From Falciphora oryzae (taxonomy: Eukaryota > Ascomycota > Sordariomycetes > Magnaporthales > Magnaporthaceae), in NCBI GenBank assembly GCA_000733355.1, contig JNVV01000005.1:906649-970648 (forward strand): 64,000 nt of DNA. The letters are read 5' to 3'. Positions 12,650 through 24,770 of the stretch are shown here, piece after piece (position 1 is the first letter of the stretch; each line of letters begins with the position of its first letter). The position numbers and the translations under genes are program-made. The notes beneath the pieces were generated by a model. The model made no database searches. It had not been told where the DNA came from and worked only from the letters and a program-made list of their open reading frames with translations.

Positions 12650-14560
12650 TCACTTCTGGCTCCGTCCCCCGTCGCCAATCCTCCTCAGAACCTCAGGGGG
12701 GTCCCACGGCCACATCGCCCGCGCCACCTCTGGAGCGCAAGTCTTGGCTCTGTCACCCTTCTCGCGCGGCTCCGTGGCGGTGGTCATGTACACGTCGTAA
12801 AGGCTTCCGTACTTCTCCAAAAACTCGTCCCACCTCTCTGACGCGGCCCGCCCTTCGCAACCGACGTCCAGGCGAAAGCGGAGATACTCCTCCAGCCTCG
12901 CCACCATCCCGTAGTGGTCGTACCGCCCGGGGTGCGCGGCGAGCTCGGCTTCGGTCGGGACGTAGGAGCAGTCGGTCCCCGGCGGCAGCCCGAGCTCACC
13001 ACAGCGCCCCCGGAGCTCGAGCAGCACCTCGCGGGTCGCCGAGGCGCCGAGGCGCCACGCTGCGGCGCAGTCGCAGAACGGGCCGGCCACCGCATCGTCG
13101 AGCGCTCGCGCGCGCGCGAGCTGCTGGAACTTCAGGAGCGGCAGGAGCTCGAACCCGTCGGCACGGCGCTCCGCCTCCTCCTTGGCCTGCGCGCGCCCTT
13201 CGCTTTCCTGTTGCTGCGGCGGCGGCGCGGCGCACAGGTCCGGGGTCCTGTGGCCGAACATGAGGATGGGCTCGATTGCCGAGGCCTGCCAGTCGAACAG
13301 TGCTGTGATGCGGGTTGGATCCTCTTGCGAGACGAATACGTTGCGTATGTGGATGTCGCCGTGGATGAGACGTGGCTCTGAGACGTCGCGAACTATATGG
13401 GCTTTAGAAAGCTTGGCGAAGATAGTCCGCAGGTGCTCTAGAAAACCGATATTTTCCTCGACGGTCCCGTGGTGCTCCAAGACCACGGGTGGGTCTTCCG
13501 GGGGACAGCAGGCTATACCCACGTCGACCAGCCCTTGGACAAAGTCATCAAACGTCCTCCCTGTAGGCGTTGATCGACGCAGCATGTCAGACGAGTCCCA
13601 GCGAGCGAGCAAGAGATCTGCCAGTCATCTGGACAGGGGGTTGGAACGAACACGGTCCTCGGTTAGGCTTGGCCCTGCGGTAGAAACGAGGCTCGCCTGG
13701 CCAGCATTCGTCCCAATACTTGCGAGAAACGCTCGGTCCGATGAAGCCATCGGCCAGAGGGATGCGACTGGCAGCATCGATAGGATGCTGCCGTAGGCTG
13801 GGAACCGCAGCTGAGAGAACTCGTGGTATAGCGAGCTCAATGAGCGGATGCATCCGAAACGCTGCTTGTGATCCATGAAGTTCCAGCCCGACGACAGCCC
13901 GACGCCTTCGGCATGTTCTAGAATTATGTACTCTGTATGTGCCGCATTCCGAGGATCGTCACTCCAATCTAGAACCTCGGGTACCGGGATCGATGTCATT
14001 TTGCGAACTTACATTGTGGTTAGCTTGCTCAGGAGGTAGGTTAGGTCCAGGTGCAAGAGAAAAAAAGACTTACTATAGGCCATGGTTGCGACCTCGGAAT
14101 TCGTGGTCAGACGCGCAGGGCCAGCTGCTGGGAAAGGGACGCGTGCGACAAGTTTGGTACTGTCGTCAAGAAGAAGTATGAAGGCTCTGTTGGAGGGTCC
14201 TTGGCACATCCCCCACCGGGCTACCTTGGAGGCTGATGGGCGGCATGCCACGGCGCGGCGGCAAAGCTCGTCGAAGTCGAAGTGCAACTGTCTGGCAGCC
14301 GCCTCGGCCTCATGGTTGCGCAGCCATCTGCCGCTCGGGGGCGAGTAAGGATCCGGGGTAAAATCTTCTGGCGGTGCAGATGAGGACGTAAAACGTGGGA
14401 GAGCAGGAAGACGAAGGGGACGTCTGATAGCGGCTGGTAAGGCCCGCCGAGAAGGAACCCGAACGCTTGACTGTGGATGGCCGTGGTACAGATCCTTGAT
14501 AAGCGATGGGGGCCTAAAGAACCTAGAACCGGGAACGATACAGCAGAGTGGCCGGAGCAT
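12650..14560 (-). pseudogene. AIM9/APH-family kinase-like gene, frameshifted
   Basis: This belongs to the fungal aminoglycoside-phosphotransferase-like family that includes yeast mitochondrial AIM9. The ATG at 14560 opens an Arg-rich, acid-poor N-terminus resembling a mitochondrial presequence. An intron at 14073-14008 joins ...VATMAY to IRKMTSIPVPEVLDW in frame. The 3' part carries the catalytic-loop motif HGDIHIRN and the metal-binding equivalent LFDWQ. In between, resemblance to the family jumps frame twice. After FPAYGSIL (near 13790) the family-like sequence (SRIPLADGF, GEPRFY, PNRGP) continues in another frame. Near 13630 it returns to the first frame, just past an in-frame TGA at 13627-13625. 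No GT-AG intron of plausible size repairs either break. It is either a young pseudogene or carries two assembly indels; the ends look intact. Confidence 0.65.
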
Positions 14561-15413
14561 GGCTGTGGGCCGGCTTCTTGCAGCGCGGACTAGGAAAGTC
14601 GGGTTGTTGAGTTGGGCGAGGAGCAATACTCGTCGGTGAGGGTTCGTAGATGGGATCTGAAAGCCGGCCACTTGCCTTCACTCTCTGAGCCGGACCAAGA
14701 AATGGGTAGCGAGTCTTCCGCCGCGACTGAGGAAGGCACCGCCGATGCAGTCGCCACTGTCGCTGGTGGTTATTGGTTGAACGTTGGTCCCTAAGGGGAC
14801 ATTTCCCACGGCCCGGCAATTTCCACAAAGAGGCTCAAATGGTTTGGTCAGCGAAGGGGGGCGGGATTCTGTGTATTTCCGTGTGGATAAGTCTTCCGTT
14901 CTGATTGTGTCGAAATACACCTTTGTCATAGGTGTTGGGTTGGCGGGAGAGCCTCAAATCGCCGCCCTCATGATCAGGAGCACAGCGGACAACCGTGGGC
15001 CCGAGGGGTGGTTAGCGAGTTGAGAACACGTCTAGGGGAGGGGGTACGGCACTCACTCGCCCCAATCATCTTGTGTATACTGCCATTGAGGGAAACAGAA
15101 GCCCTTCTCATCAGAAACAGACGAGGGCGAAGACAAAGACATGTTTTGTTGTCTACGTCTGCCTTACACTATCTATACAAATATTGAGTGGGAACCAATT
15201 ATGCTCCGCTGCTCAGAAGAAATCCACCTATGCTACCGCCAAACGACGCCGTTCCAGCATGACGTTCCAAAAAAAAAAATCCATCCCGTGATATATTGCT
15301 TTCAAGCTCAAGCCACACATAGCCATAAACTCCTGATTACGCCGCCCTCCCGCAGGAGGTATGTTTCGCTTCCCTGACCTTATAAAAACAAATCGACCCA
15401 GGTTCTTTCCAAC
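14561..15413. other. intergenic region, tandem minus-strand genes
   Basis: Upstream region of the kinase-like gene and 3' flank of CenH3. I see no coding exon, RNA gene or repeat beyond short A runs. Confidence 0.5.
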
Positions 15414-15919
15414 CTATATCCTGCCGCCGGCGCCCCACTGCCCGCGGATTCTCCTCGCGAGCTGGATGTCCTTCTGCATGATGGTGACGCGCTTCGCATG
15501 GATGGCGCACAGGTTGGTGTCCTCGAACAGGTGGACGAGGAATGCCTCGGCTGCTTCCTGGAGTGCAAGGATGGCCATGGACTGCCACCTGAACCCCTCG
15601 TCGGCCGGACGCATCGACAGTGCGACTTCACGGACCAACCTGGCAAAGGGGAGTTTCCTCATCAACAGGTCGGTGCTCTTCTGGTACCTGCGTATCTCCT
15701 TGAGAGCGAGAGTGCCGGGCTTGTACCGCCTGGCCTTCCTTTGTGGGACGGGGTCTCCGGCTGCGAGTTTTTGTTAGTCGAGCCGGACAATAACGAGGGG
15801 GTTGACCCCTGGGCCATTGGATAACCAACGAGGGCACACTTACGCATGACACCGCTATCCCTAGCAGCAGCCGATGGCCTCTTGCCGCCAACAGTCTTTT
15901 TTGCGACCTTGACAGGCAT
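15414..15919 (-). CDS. cenH3: centromeric histone H3 variant (CenH3/CENP-A)
   Basis: Two exons (15919-15844 and 15760-15414; 83-nt GT-AG intron) encode 140 residues. The protein replaces H3 in centromeric nucleosomes and marks the kinetochore site. The histone fold is clear from [17 protein letters not shown] through [17 protein letters not shown] to the end. CenH3 hallmarks separate it from canonical H3. Loop 1 is two residues longer and contains Trp ([13 protein letters not shown]), helix 2 reads [14 protein letters not shown], and the C-terminus is [11 protein letters not shown]. The N-tail (about 35 residues) is short and lacks the ARTKQTARKS tail of H3, as expected for this rapidly evolving part. 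The exon join restores the conserved GDPVP preceding the RRYKPG box. It is divergent from the derlin gene. Confidence 0.93.
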
Positions 15920-17024
15920 TTTGGAGATGTGGTTGTGTGAAAGCGATGTGGATGAGGTCCGTTGTCAGGACAGCCAGCGTCAAGCCTGGAATTCGTTGGC
16001 GATGATTCTGCGCCGAGGGCCGAGTGGAAGCTGCAGGATAGATGCTTGCTTTCTTTGCAGGGACGAGTAGATTAAACTGGATGGTCTTTGTATCGTGGGT
16101 GTTCTGTCTTGTTGCCGGATATTACCAAGAGCAGAAAACGTATTGGTAGGGCAATTGGAGAATACGATTGTGTGCAGCGCATCTTAAGAGCAGGATGCGA
16201 CCTCGAAATTGAGGGGGCTGGAACGCGACGATACGCGCCCCGGCGGTCTGTTTTAATTGAAGCCCCCACCATCGCGCCGGTTTCGCGTTGCTGGGTGGAC
16301 GAATTCCAGGGGATCTGTGGCGCACAGGCCCAATTCGACTGGTGGCTGGTTGGCGCGCGTGGCGCTCAGCATCCGCCCCATGCAGGACGCTGCGGAGCCG
16401 GGCCCACTTAAGCTGTCTGGGATGACCCACCTGCCTTGGCCCCGGGTTCGGGGACGTTCCGTCACAAACGGCTGTGACGGCCGAAAGGCCACATCGACAT
16501 CATGACCGGCTCTGGCGGAACAATCAATGGCTGAGGTCACAACGGCGCATTTGTTCGGTCTAAATCCCGCAAGCGTTCCTCTTCCCGACAGTCCAACACC
16601 CCCTAGGTTTATGCTCTGAACGAAATTACGAACGACCGGGGAAAGGCGCCGCAATCAACGGAGAAACGAGCAGGCGCATCCATTTGGTATCTGCGGCCCG
16701 CCCCCTTGCTCCGCCGTCGCTTCCAGCACGTTCCCCGCAGACGCAGGGCGATATCGACGCACGCAATTGAATACCACTCGATAGACCGCCAGCGATACGA
16801 CCACCAGCAACAACACCACGCCACGCCTTGTCGCAACCCTACGTTTTTCTTGCGCGACATAATCCCTCACTCCTCCTCACCCTATCGCGCCCGCTTCGCT
16901 CCCGTGGGCCGGCACCACAGCTCCGACTGAAGCTCCTCGCCCCTTATTCTCCCTTGCATCGACGGCCAAGAAGGACATTTCTCCCCACCCGCAAGCCTCC
17001 TCCGGGAGCCCCGCGCCGCCCAGC
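15920..17024. promoter_or_regulatory. divergent promoter region, CenH3 / derlin
   Basis: About 1.1 kb separates the start codons of two oppositely transcribed genes, so both promoters lie here. No clear TATA box, cell-cycle box cluster or RNA gene was recognised. Confidence 0.5.
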
Positions 17025-17875
17025 ATGGCGATGGACCAGATGAATCAGCAAATGAACCAGATAATGGGGAACAATGGCAGGTTCCCGCTGGAGGAGTGGT
17101 TCTGGGAGATGCCCGTTTGCACAAGGTGGTGGACTACAGCAACCGTCGCCACCAGCCTCCTGGTCCAGGCAAAAATGCTCAACCCCTTCCAGCTGTTCTA
17201 CAGCTTCCGGTCCGTCTGGGTCAACAACCAGGTAAGAGACGAATTACTGCTGGGCTCACCAGACATCCTTTTGCGAACCGAGAGCGGCTTGCTGACTTGA
17301 TCTGCCCCTTCCAGTACTGGCGACTCCTGACGACGTTCCTCTACTTCGGCCCCTTTTCCCTCGACCTCATGTTCCACGTATACTTCATGCAGCGTTACTG
17401 CCGCCTCCTCGAGGAGTCCTCGGGCCGGTCGGCACACTTCTCGTGGCTGCTCCTGTACGCGACGACGTGCCTCATCGTGGCCTCGCCCTTCGTCTCGATG
17501 CCCTTCCTGGCCCACTCGCTCTCCTCGACCCTCGTCTACATCTGGTCGCGCCGCAACCCGGACGTGCGCCTCAGCTTCCTGGGCCTGCTCGTCTTCACGG
17601 CCCCCTACCTGCCTTGGGTCCTCATGGGCTTCAGCCTGCTGCAAGGCGCAGTGCCCAAGGACGAGATCATGGGTGTGATTATTGGTCATGTGTGGTACTT
17701 TTTCGCCGACGTCTACCCGCCCCTCCACGGCGGCCAGCGCCCGCTCGACCCGCCTGCCTTCTGGAGGCGCCTGTTCGAGGCTGACCCGCGCGAGGAGGAA
17801 CCGGAGGGCGAGGAGACGCCTACTGAGGTGCCACCACGTCAGGAGCAGCAACAGCCTCCAGTGCCGGCTCTCTAA
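17025..17875 (+). CDS. derlin (Der1-like ER-associated degradation protein)
   Basis: Two exons (17025-17231 and 17315-17875; 83-nt intron with GTAAGA donor and CCAG acceptor) encode 255 residues. Derlins are rhomboid-like ER membrane pseudoproteases that help retrotranslocate misfolded proteins to the proteasome. Visible features are the N-terminal region ending in PVCTRWW, several hydrophobic segments between about residues 35 and 205, and the derlin-typical WRLLTTFLYFG and HVYFMQRYCR stretches. A GHVWYFFADVYP motif follows near residue 210. The cytosolic tail is short, acidic, then Gln/Pro-rich. No rhomboid Ser/His catalytic pair is expected or seen. It could be the Der1 or Dfm1 type; length alone does not decide. 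Confidence 0.9.
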
Positions 17876-18359
17876 ATCGGCGTCTTTGGTATTCAGTTTC
17901 ATTGCAGTAAACTACCGGTTGTCTTTTTTTCCTTATTTTTAGATGGCGCTTGTTCCTTTCCTCTCCTTCCTTTACACTGCCACAAACATTCATGAGCTTC
18001 TGCTGGCATGGCATTTACTTGGGCGTTCACTCGGAGTAAGAGGGGACAAATTGGGTCGGGTCATGTTCCTGGAGGCCTTCCTACGGTTCGCGACAACTGC
18101 GGCCACTTTTGAAGAGATAAAAAGCCAAGCACGGCGCGAAACAACATCAGTGTCACTCTGTACCATCCCTGCGAATTGAATATCCGCTACGTGAACCTGG
18201 CGATGCGAGGCAATGCCGCGGAGTGATATGTCGGCGGAAAAAAAGGTCACGACTTCATAGATCGAACGAGCCGGCGATCCATACGGAGCGACATCACGGA
18301 AGCAAAGACAAATAAGATAAATAGCACACACCGTTACTCAAACAAGGCTGTGATACAAA
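17876..18359. other. convergent intergenic region
   Basis: 3' flanks of the derlin and acireductone dioxygenase genes. No coding sequence or structured element recognised. Confidence 0.5.
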
Positions 18360-19057
18360 TCAGGCAAGGAAGGCCTCGGTGTACTGCTTCCTGAACTGGT
18401 TGGCATCCAGCTCGGGGGCGCGGTTCAAGGGAGTCCACTTGGGCTCCTCCTTGAACAGGCGCATGGCATGGATGTACTGGGTGTTGGAGATTCGGGTTAG
18501 CATTCGCTTTGGGCTGCCGATAACTCTGGGCGAGCGCGATCCACTCACGTTCCCCTCGTCGGTGGTGAAGCGGTGGTAAATCCCCGCGGGCAGGATGAGC
18601 AGGTCGTCCTTCTCGACCCGGATGCGGACCCAGCGGTCGCCCCTGTCGCGCACGTCAAAGTAGCCGTGGCCGTCGCGGATGTACCGGATCTCCTCGTCCT
18701 CGTGCAGGTGCTCGTGGAAGAAGGTCTTGACCTTGTCCTCGTAGACGTCGCCCATCTTCTCGGGCGAGATGACGATCTCGTCCCGGTTGCGGTACTGGCG
18801 CGCCGACGCCAGCTGGTCCACGCCCGCCATGGTGTTGATTTGATGGTACACCACGCCCAGGCGGCCCAGCTCGTCGAGCGAGACGGCCGAGCCTGAGTCG
18901 TGGGGGAGGCGCTGGTCGCCCTGGGTGTTGTTGTTAGCTGGCTGTGCCGCGGTCGTGTCGTTCACGAGAGCTCGGCCGAGCTTCCATGTTGGAGGGGCTG
19001 GCTCGTGAGGGGCAGGGCGCGGCTTACTGGCAGGTTGTCGTAAAGATACGCCTTCAT
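18360..19057 (-). CDS. ADI1: acireductone dioxygenase (methionine salvage)
   Basis: Three exons (19057-19028, 18920-18549, 18476-18360) give 172 residues. The enzyme oxidises acireductone to 2-keto-4-methylthiobutyrate and formate in the methionine salvage cycle, using Fe(II). Exon 1 encodes only [10 protein letters not shown]. The chosen acceptor gives [10 protein letters not shown] immediately after, which is the family pattern; an earlier acceptor adding a Thr/Asn-rich insert is possible. The cupin metal motif is complete: HEHLHEDEE supplies two His and a Glu, and a later His lies in LPAGIYHRF. The C-terminal exon ([14 protein letters not shown]) is typical. The length is close to the usual 175-185. 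Confidence 0.93.
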
Positions 19058-21408
19058 TTTTGAGCCTTTTGCTTTGGGGCTATCTGTGAGATTTTTGATG
19101 GTTGCCAAGCAAAAGAACCGAGAATCCCTAGAAACTTGAGAATCTTCCTGTTTTCTACAAGGCCCTGTCGTCGTCGCCGTCGCGGGGTTTGATTGATTCA
19201 CGGCATCTGTAAAGGCGACACACAGTGAGACGTGCTATGCATCAATCGATGCCCCGTGATTGGCTCGCGGGCCAAAAACGTGCTTGTATCAGACAGTGAC
19301 GTATAAAAAGTGGATTCAAAGCGCCGCCGGCCATCTCATCTCGTCAATTCGATTTGTTGCTGTCTCTTGTATACGAGGCAGGCGGTTTGTTTGGCCAACA
19401 GCGGCCACCTCATGGACAAAGTGTTGGGCGGTCTATCGATTCAATACTGATCACCCAAGATGAGTTGGGATGTCATCTTTGCCCAGACTTCAGACTTGAC
19501 AGCCCACGCTGCTGGGCTTATTGCGAGGGTCTAGAATACGCCCCTTTTTGGACCTGGACGACCCTGTCGCGACCCAGACCCCAATACCTTCCCAAAGCTG
19601 CATGTTCCTTAAAATAGGTGTATCCGTCCGCAGACCGCGGCCCGGAAACATATGAGAAAGGGATGTCTCGCTATCGTGACACCAAATATTCCGTCGGCGC
19701 ACGGAAGCAACGGCAGCATCGACGGGCCGGTGGTTTACCAGCATTTGAACAACAGAGGCTCTCCCCTGCAGTACAACCATGGTGACTTCTGGGTACCTAC
19801 CTGTCACTGTCTAGGTCGGCGTGCGGCGAGGCGGCCCAGGCGCAAGTAGGGTGGAGTGGATGCGATGTTGCCGTGCAGGATCCGTCTTGCCTCTTGCTTT
19901 TCTCCTTGAGTTTTTTTTTTCTTTTATCAGCCTTTGGTAGGCCACTTCTCAGAACTCCGAGATGGAGACGTGCGGGGACATGGGAAAGACGTGGCTGGCT
20001 CAGCCGTCGTCGCACACGCCCGGCGCCGACTACCAGTAAGGCTCGGAGCAGCACCGCCGCTGGCGGATTTGCACGCTTCGGGAAAGGCTCCGGCACGCCG
20101 GGCGATTGGCGCCGGGGCTTGTGGGGGCCGCTGCAACCCACGCGGCGAGCTCGCGCTGTGCCGGCGGCGTATCCTTCCAAAACGGGCTCTTGCTGCGTCC
20201 TTGCCGCATGGGCTCGTGGGTTTCCTGTCTTGGGGTAGGTTGTCTTGGGATCGGCTTCGCGAACGGCAGCCAAACCCGTCGCCATGGTTGTCGAACGGGT
20301 GGGAAAGGCCAGGGAGGACACACACCGCCCAGGGGTACTCCCCAGCGCTTGCATGTCATTCATCTCACATCCCCTAATCCTAATCGTTCCCCCACCCTCC
20401 AACTTCCCCGCACAGACAAGGCAAACCGTGCGCAACAAGCTGCGCGAGGGGAACATTCGATGGATGTTGACGGAAAGCTTCGGTAGGCCCGACTTCAACG
20501 CCGCGTGCAATCTTAATCCAGGCAGGGTGTTTTCTGGGCAAACACCGGGCGGTCGTCCGTTGATACCTGTCCCATTTCTGGGATGCCATGATGCATGGAA
20601 TGACAGCCATGGGCCACGAAAAACTCTAGTTAGCCAAGACAGCCCCTGACGGTATTTGCCACACTCGCTCTGTCAATAACCGTCGGCTTCAGGCACTCCA
20701 ACCCGTGATGGGCGCCAGTCAGTCGCGTGCCCAGACTCCTCGTGAACAGCCCCGGGGCCCGTCGTGCCTTGCTTCCCCCACGGCGCGTCTCCCCTCTGCG
20801 TGGCTGCGGACCCCAGGCCTCTGCGACGGGAGGGAGTAGCCCGGCTTCCGACTGACAGCCACCACCACCATCACCCACCCCTGCCCGATCCCCTGGGAAC
20901 CTGGTTAGGATTGCTGCCGGCCACACAGGAAGCTCGAAATTCTAATAGAGGCCAGGCCGGCGCAGTGCCACCGTGACACCAAATACGGAGCGTTGGGCCT
21001 GCCCGGGCCTTGTTCCCTTCCCCTACACGCACTCCCGCCAGAACTGCCTCCTGAACTCCTGATGCCACTTTCCCATTTCCACCTACCAGAGCACTCGTTT
21101 TACGACCTCCTCCCCACCAGGCCCTGCCAGTTGGTGCTGGCCGCTGCGACTCCACGCCCGGCCGTGCCTCCCGTTATCCGTTGAACGTGTAATTAGGAAT
21201 ATGCCATGTAAGCCGTTCGGCACGAGCGGAGCCCGCCCTACGGCCGAGGCCACCATGATTCAGGCCTGGCTTTATAGGCCGCCTCGCCGGTCCCTTCTCG
21301 CCCCTTACTCGCTCTCTCACCAGAGCAGAGCACCCTCCCCGCCAGGCTCTCGTCCTTCACTGCGAGAAGAAAAGGATCCCGTCTCTGGTTGAATCCTTGG
21401 CTGTCACC
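19058..21408. other. divergent intergenic region, ADI1 / cellobiose dehydrogenase
   Basis: This 2.35-kb spacer holds the promoters of both flanking genes. Open frames inside it (for example 19797-20510 on the minus strand) show no domain and mixed composition. A GGCTAA-type motif (as TTAGCC at 20630-20635) resembles a XlnR/Xyr1 site but is a single weak match. Confidence 0.5.
21271..21278 (+). promoter_or_regulatory. TATA-like box upstream of cellobiose dehydrogenase
   Basis: TTTATAGG lies 138 nt before the start codon and is followed by a C/T-rich stretch, a usual arrangement for strongly expressed secreted fungal enzymes. It is a position-based guess only. Confidence 0.35.
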
Positions 21409-24400
21409 ATGAGGAGCCCACGTTCATTCTTCGCCTCGCTTCTGGCCGTGGCGCCCTGTAAGTCAAACTGCCCTGGCCTTACACCGATGTAGTCCATGCT
21501 CTGACGCCTCCTCTCTATCAGACCTGCGCTTCGCCGCAGCCCAGGGCCCCAACCCAACGGTCTGGACGGAGCCCGGCTCTGGGATCGTGTTCAACACTTG
21601 GTCTGCTGAAAATGCGCCAACCCAAGGCGAGGGCTATGGGCCCCGGAGTCTGGGCGGCTTCACCTTTGGTGTGGCCCTGCCATCTAATGCTCTGACTGTC
21701 GACGCCACCGAATTCATTGGATACCTGGTGCGTACATCTGCCGGTGACACCTACACCACATACACCCTCCACCCGGGTGCTGTGATTTCGCTATTGCACT
21801 GCTCGGCCTGCTAACCTCTGCTTTCTCCGCCGCCTCTCAGGAGTGCTCGACCCCCGTCAACAAGGCCGAGGGGTACTGCGGCGTCTCCCTCGGCGGCGGC
21901 ATGACCAACTCGCTGCTCCTGCTCGCCTGGCCCTACGGCGACGAGGTCCTCACGTCGTTCCAGTTCGCCACCTCGTACACGGTGCCGGAGCTGTACGCGG
22001 GCGACGCCAAGCTGACGCAGATCTCGTCCAAGATGAACGCCACGCACTTCTCGCTCGTCTTCCGCTGCCAGAACTGCCTGAGCTGGAACCACAACGGCGC
22101 CGTCGGCGGGCCCAAGACGAGCACGTCCTTCATGCTGCTCGGCTGGGCCCAGGCCAAGACGCCGATCAAGAACCCCGAGTGCCCCGCGCGCGCCGTCATC
22201 CAGCAGCACGACAACGGCATGAACCTGTTCCCCGCCGGCCTCGACGGCTCCGTCGCGAACCCGTCGTACACCGAGTGGGCCGCCAAGGCGACCAAGACGG
22301 TGACGGGCTCGTGCGCCTCGGCCACGGCCACGCAGATCATCTCGACGCCCGTCCCCACCGGCGTCACGTACGACTACGTCGTCGTCGGTGCTGGTGCCGG
22401 TGGTATTCCTATTGCCGACAAGCTGAGCGAGGCCGGAAAGTCTGTTCTTCTCATCGAAAAGGGCCCGCCGTCTACCGGCAAATGGGGCGGTAAGCTGGGA
22501 CCGGCCTGGCTCGAGGGCACCGGCCTTACGCGCTTCGACGTCCCGGGCTTGTGCAACCAGATCTGGATCGACTCGAACGGCATTGCTTGCGACGATACCG
22601 ACCAGATGGCTGGCTGTGTCCTCGGTGGCGGTACCGCTGTGAATGCAGGACTCTGGTGGAAGGTAAGACAAACCAGGAAGACTAACTAAGCCCCAAGGCA
22701 AAACGGGAAAACTGACAAAGAATGCTCCTTACCCACAACAGCCGTACTCCAAAGACTGGGACGAGAACTTCCCGTCAGGCTGGAAGGCCTCGGACGTGGC
22801 GGGCGCCACGAGCCGCGTGTTCAGCCGGATCCCGGGCACCGACACCCCCTCGCAGGACGGCAAGCGCTACCTGCACCAGGGCTTCAACGCGCTGGCTGGC
22901 GGGCTCAAGGCGGGCGGCTGGTCCGAGGTCAGTGGCATCAGCGCGCCCGAGCGCAAGAACCGGACCGTCGTCGCGGGGCCCTTCATGTTCTCCAAGGGCG
23001 AGCGCGGCGGTCCCCTGGCGACGTACCTGGCCACGGCCAGCGCGCGGTCCAACTTCAAGCTCTGGACCAACACGGCCGTCCGCCGCGTCGTGCGCGAGGG
23101 CGGGCACGTCACGGGCGTTGAGGTCGAGGCGTTCCGCAACGGCGGGTATGCTGGTACCGTTCAGCTTAAGCCAGGCAGCGGGCGTGTGATCTTGGCCGCG
23201 GGCACTTTTGGCAGCGCTAAGCTGCTGATGAGGAGCGGTATTGGGCGGCCGGATCAGCTCGAGATTGTCAAGTCGTCGCCGCGTGACGGCGCAACCATGA
23301 TCAGCAACTCGTCGTGGATCTCGCTGCCTGTGGGCAACAACCTTGTTGATCACGTCAACGTGAGTGTCTTTACTTCACGGACTTTCTCGAAAGTGCAGAA
23401 GACTGGAAGGGATGCAGCTAACCGTAATCTTCTTGTTGTAAGACCGACACCGTCATCTCCCACCCCAGCGTCGAGTTCTACGACTTCTACGAGGCGTGGA
23501 CGGCGCCCAACGCTACGGACAAGTCTCTATATCTCGGTAAGTTCTCCTCTCTTTGTATTGGCTGTGTGCAATGACATGAAGCAATATCAGAAGCATGGCA
23601 CGTGCACCCTTCTGTAAAGACCACGCCTACCGAATTGTCCTCCGGGCTCTAGACTCTTCCCAATGCACCTTCCTTTCACCCATTTCAGAGCCTCCAAGGT
23701 GCTCCGTGCTATGGAGCTTCTGAGACTGATTCGCTGGAAACAAAGACAAGCGTTCGGGCATCCTCGCCCAAGCCGCCCCCAACATCGGACCTCTGTAAGT
23801 GTCTCGCCTCATCCACGGCTTAGGACCTGACTGACCCTCGTGAAACCTTCGCAGGTTCTTTGACGAGATCCGCGGCTCTGATGGCAAGGTCAGGCAGCTC
23901 CAGTGGACAGCGCGCGTGGAGGGCAGCCTGGGCGCCCCCAACGGAAGTAAGTGAAGAAGCGCAAGCGAGGGCGGACGACAAGACGACACACATATACTGA
24001 CCACACGGTTTTTTTTTTACCTCACCACAGAGTCCATGACCATGAGCCAGTATCTCGGCAGGGGCATGACGTCCCGGGGCCAGATGAGCATCACGTCGGG
24101 CCTGGTGACGGTCGTCTCGACGGTGCCGTACCTCCGCACGGCCGAGGACAAGGCGGCCGTCATCCAGGGCATCGTCAACGTGCAGAACGCGCTCAAGAAC
24201 GTGTCGGGAATCTCGTGGCTGTTCCCGGAGCCGGGCGTCAGCGCCGCCGACTATGTCAACAACGTGGGTCTCCAAGTGAGCACCGTGTCGTAGTTGTGGA
24301 CGCTTATCACTGACACAAAGGAATATCTAGATGCTCGTCTCGTACACCAACCGCCGCGCCAACCACTGGATGGGTAAGCCCTACAAAACACACCCAGCAT

Positions 24401-24770
24401 CGCCAAAGCCCTGACGGCCAAAAGCTAAAGCTAACCATACCTTCTCCTCGTGACAGGCACAAATAAGCTCGGGACCGACGACGGGCGCAACGGCGGCACG
24501 GCCGTGGTGGACGTCAACACCAAGGTCTACGGCACCGATAACCTGTTCGTCGTCGACGCCAGCATCTTCCCGGGCATGGTGGCTACCAACCCGTCGTCGT
24601 ACATCGTCGTCGCGTCCGAGCGGGCCGCCGAGCGCGTGCTGGCCCTCGCGCCCGCGGCGCCCCAGCCGCAGTACGCACAGTGCGGCGGACAGAACCACAA
24701 CGGCAGCTTCCAGTGCGCGGCGCCGTACAAGTGCACCTTCCAGAACTCTTACTACTCGCAGTGCCTGTGA
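21409..24770 (+). CDS. cdh: cellobiose dehydrogenase, class IIA (cytochrome-GMC-CBM1)
   Basis: Ten exons are inferred: 21409-21457, 21522-21727, 21841-22662, 22742-23359, 23443-23536, 23746-23794, 23855-23946, 24031-24263, 24331-24373, 24457-24770. They give 839 residues. The secreted flavocytochrome oxidises cellobiose and feeds electrons to lytic polysaccharide monooxygenases. A signal peptide ends near residue 23. The heme-b cytochrome domain has candidate ligands Met106 (in GGGM) and His208 (in QQHDNG). A Ser/Thr linker leads to the GMC flavin domain, starting with YDYVVVGAGAGG at residue 262. Catalytic-site equivalents are His733 (RANHWMG) and Asn780 (MVATNPSSY). The C-terminal CBM1 (807-839) has QCGG, four Cys and YYSQC. 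The 49-nt sixth exon is supported because only that acceptor avoids a stop and restores the DKRSGILAQAAPNIGP family sequence. Confidence 0.95.

Noticed and set aside
15414..15919. Canonical histone H3
   Set aside because: Loop 1 is two residues longer with Trp, and both the N-tail and C-terminus are of the CenH3 type.
19797..20510. 237-codon minus-strand frame between ADI1 and cellobiose dehydrogenase
   Set aside because: Mixed Arg/Pro/Gly composition, no motif, no splice partner, and other frames are equally open.
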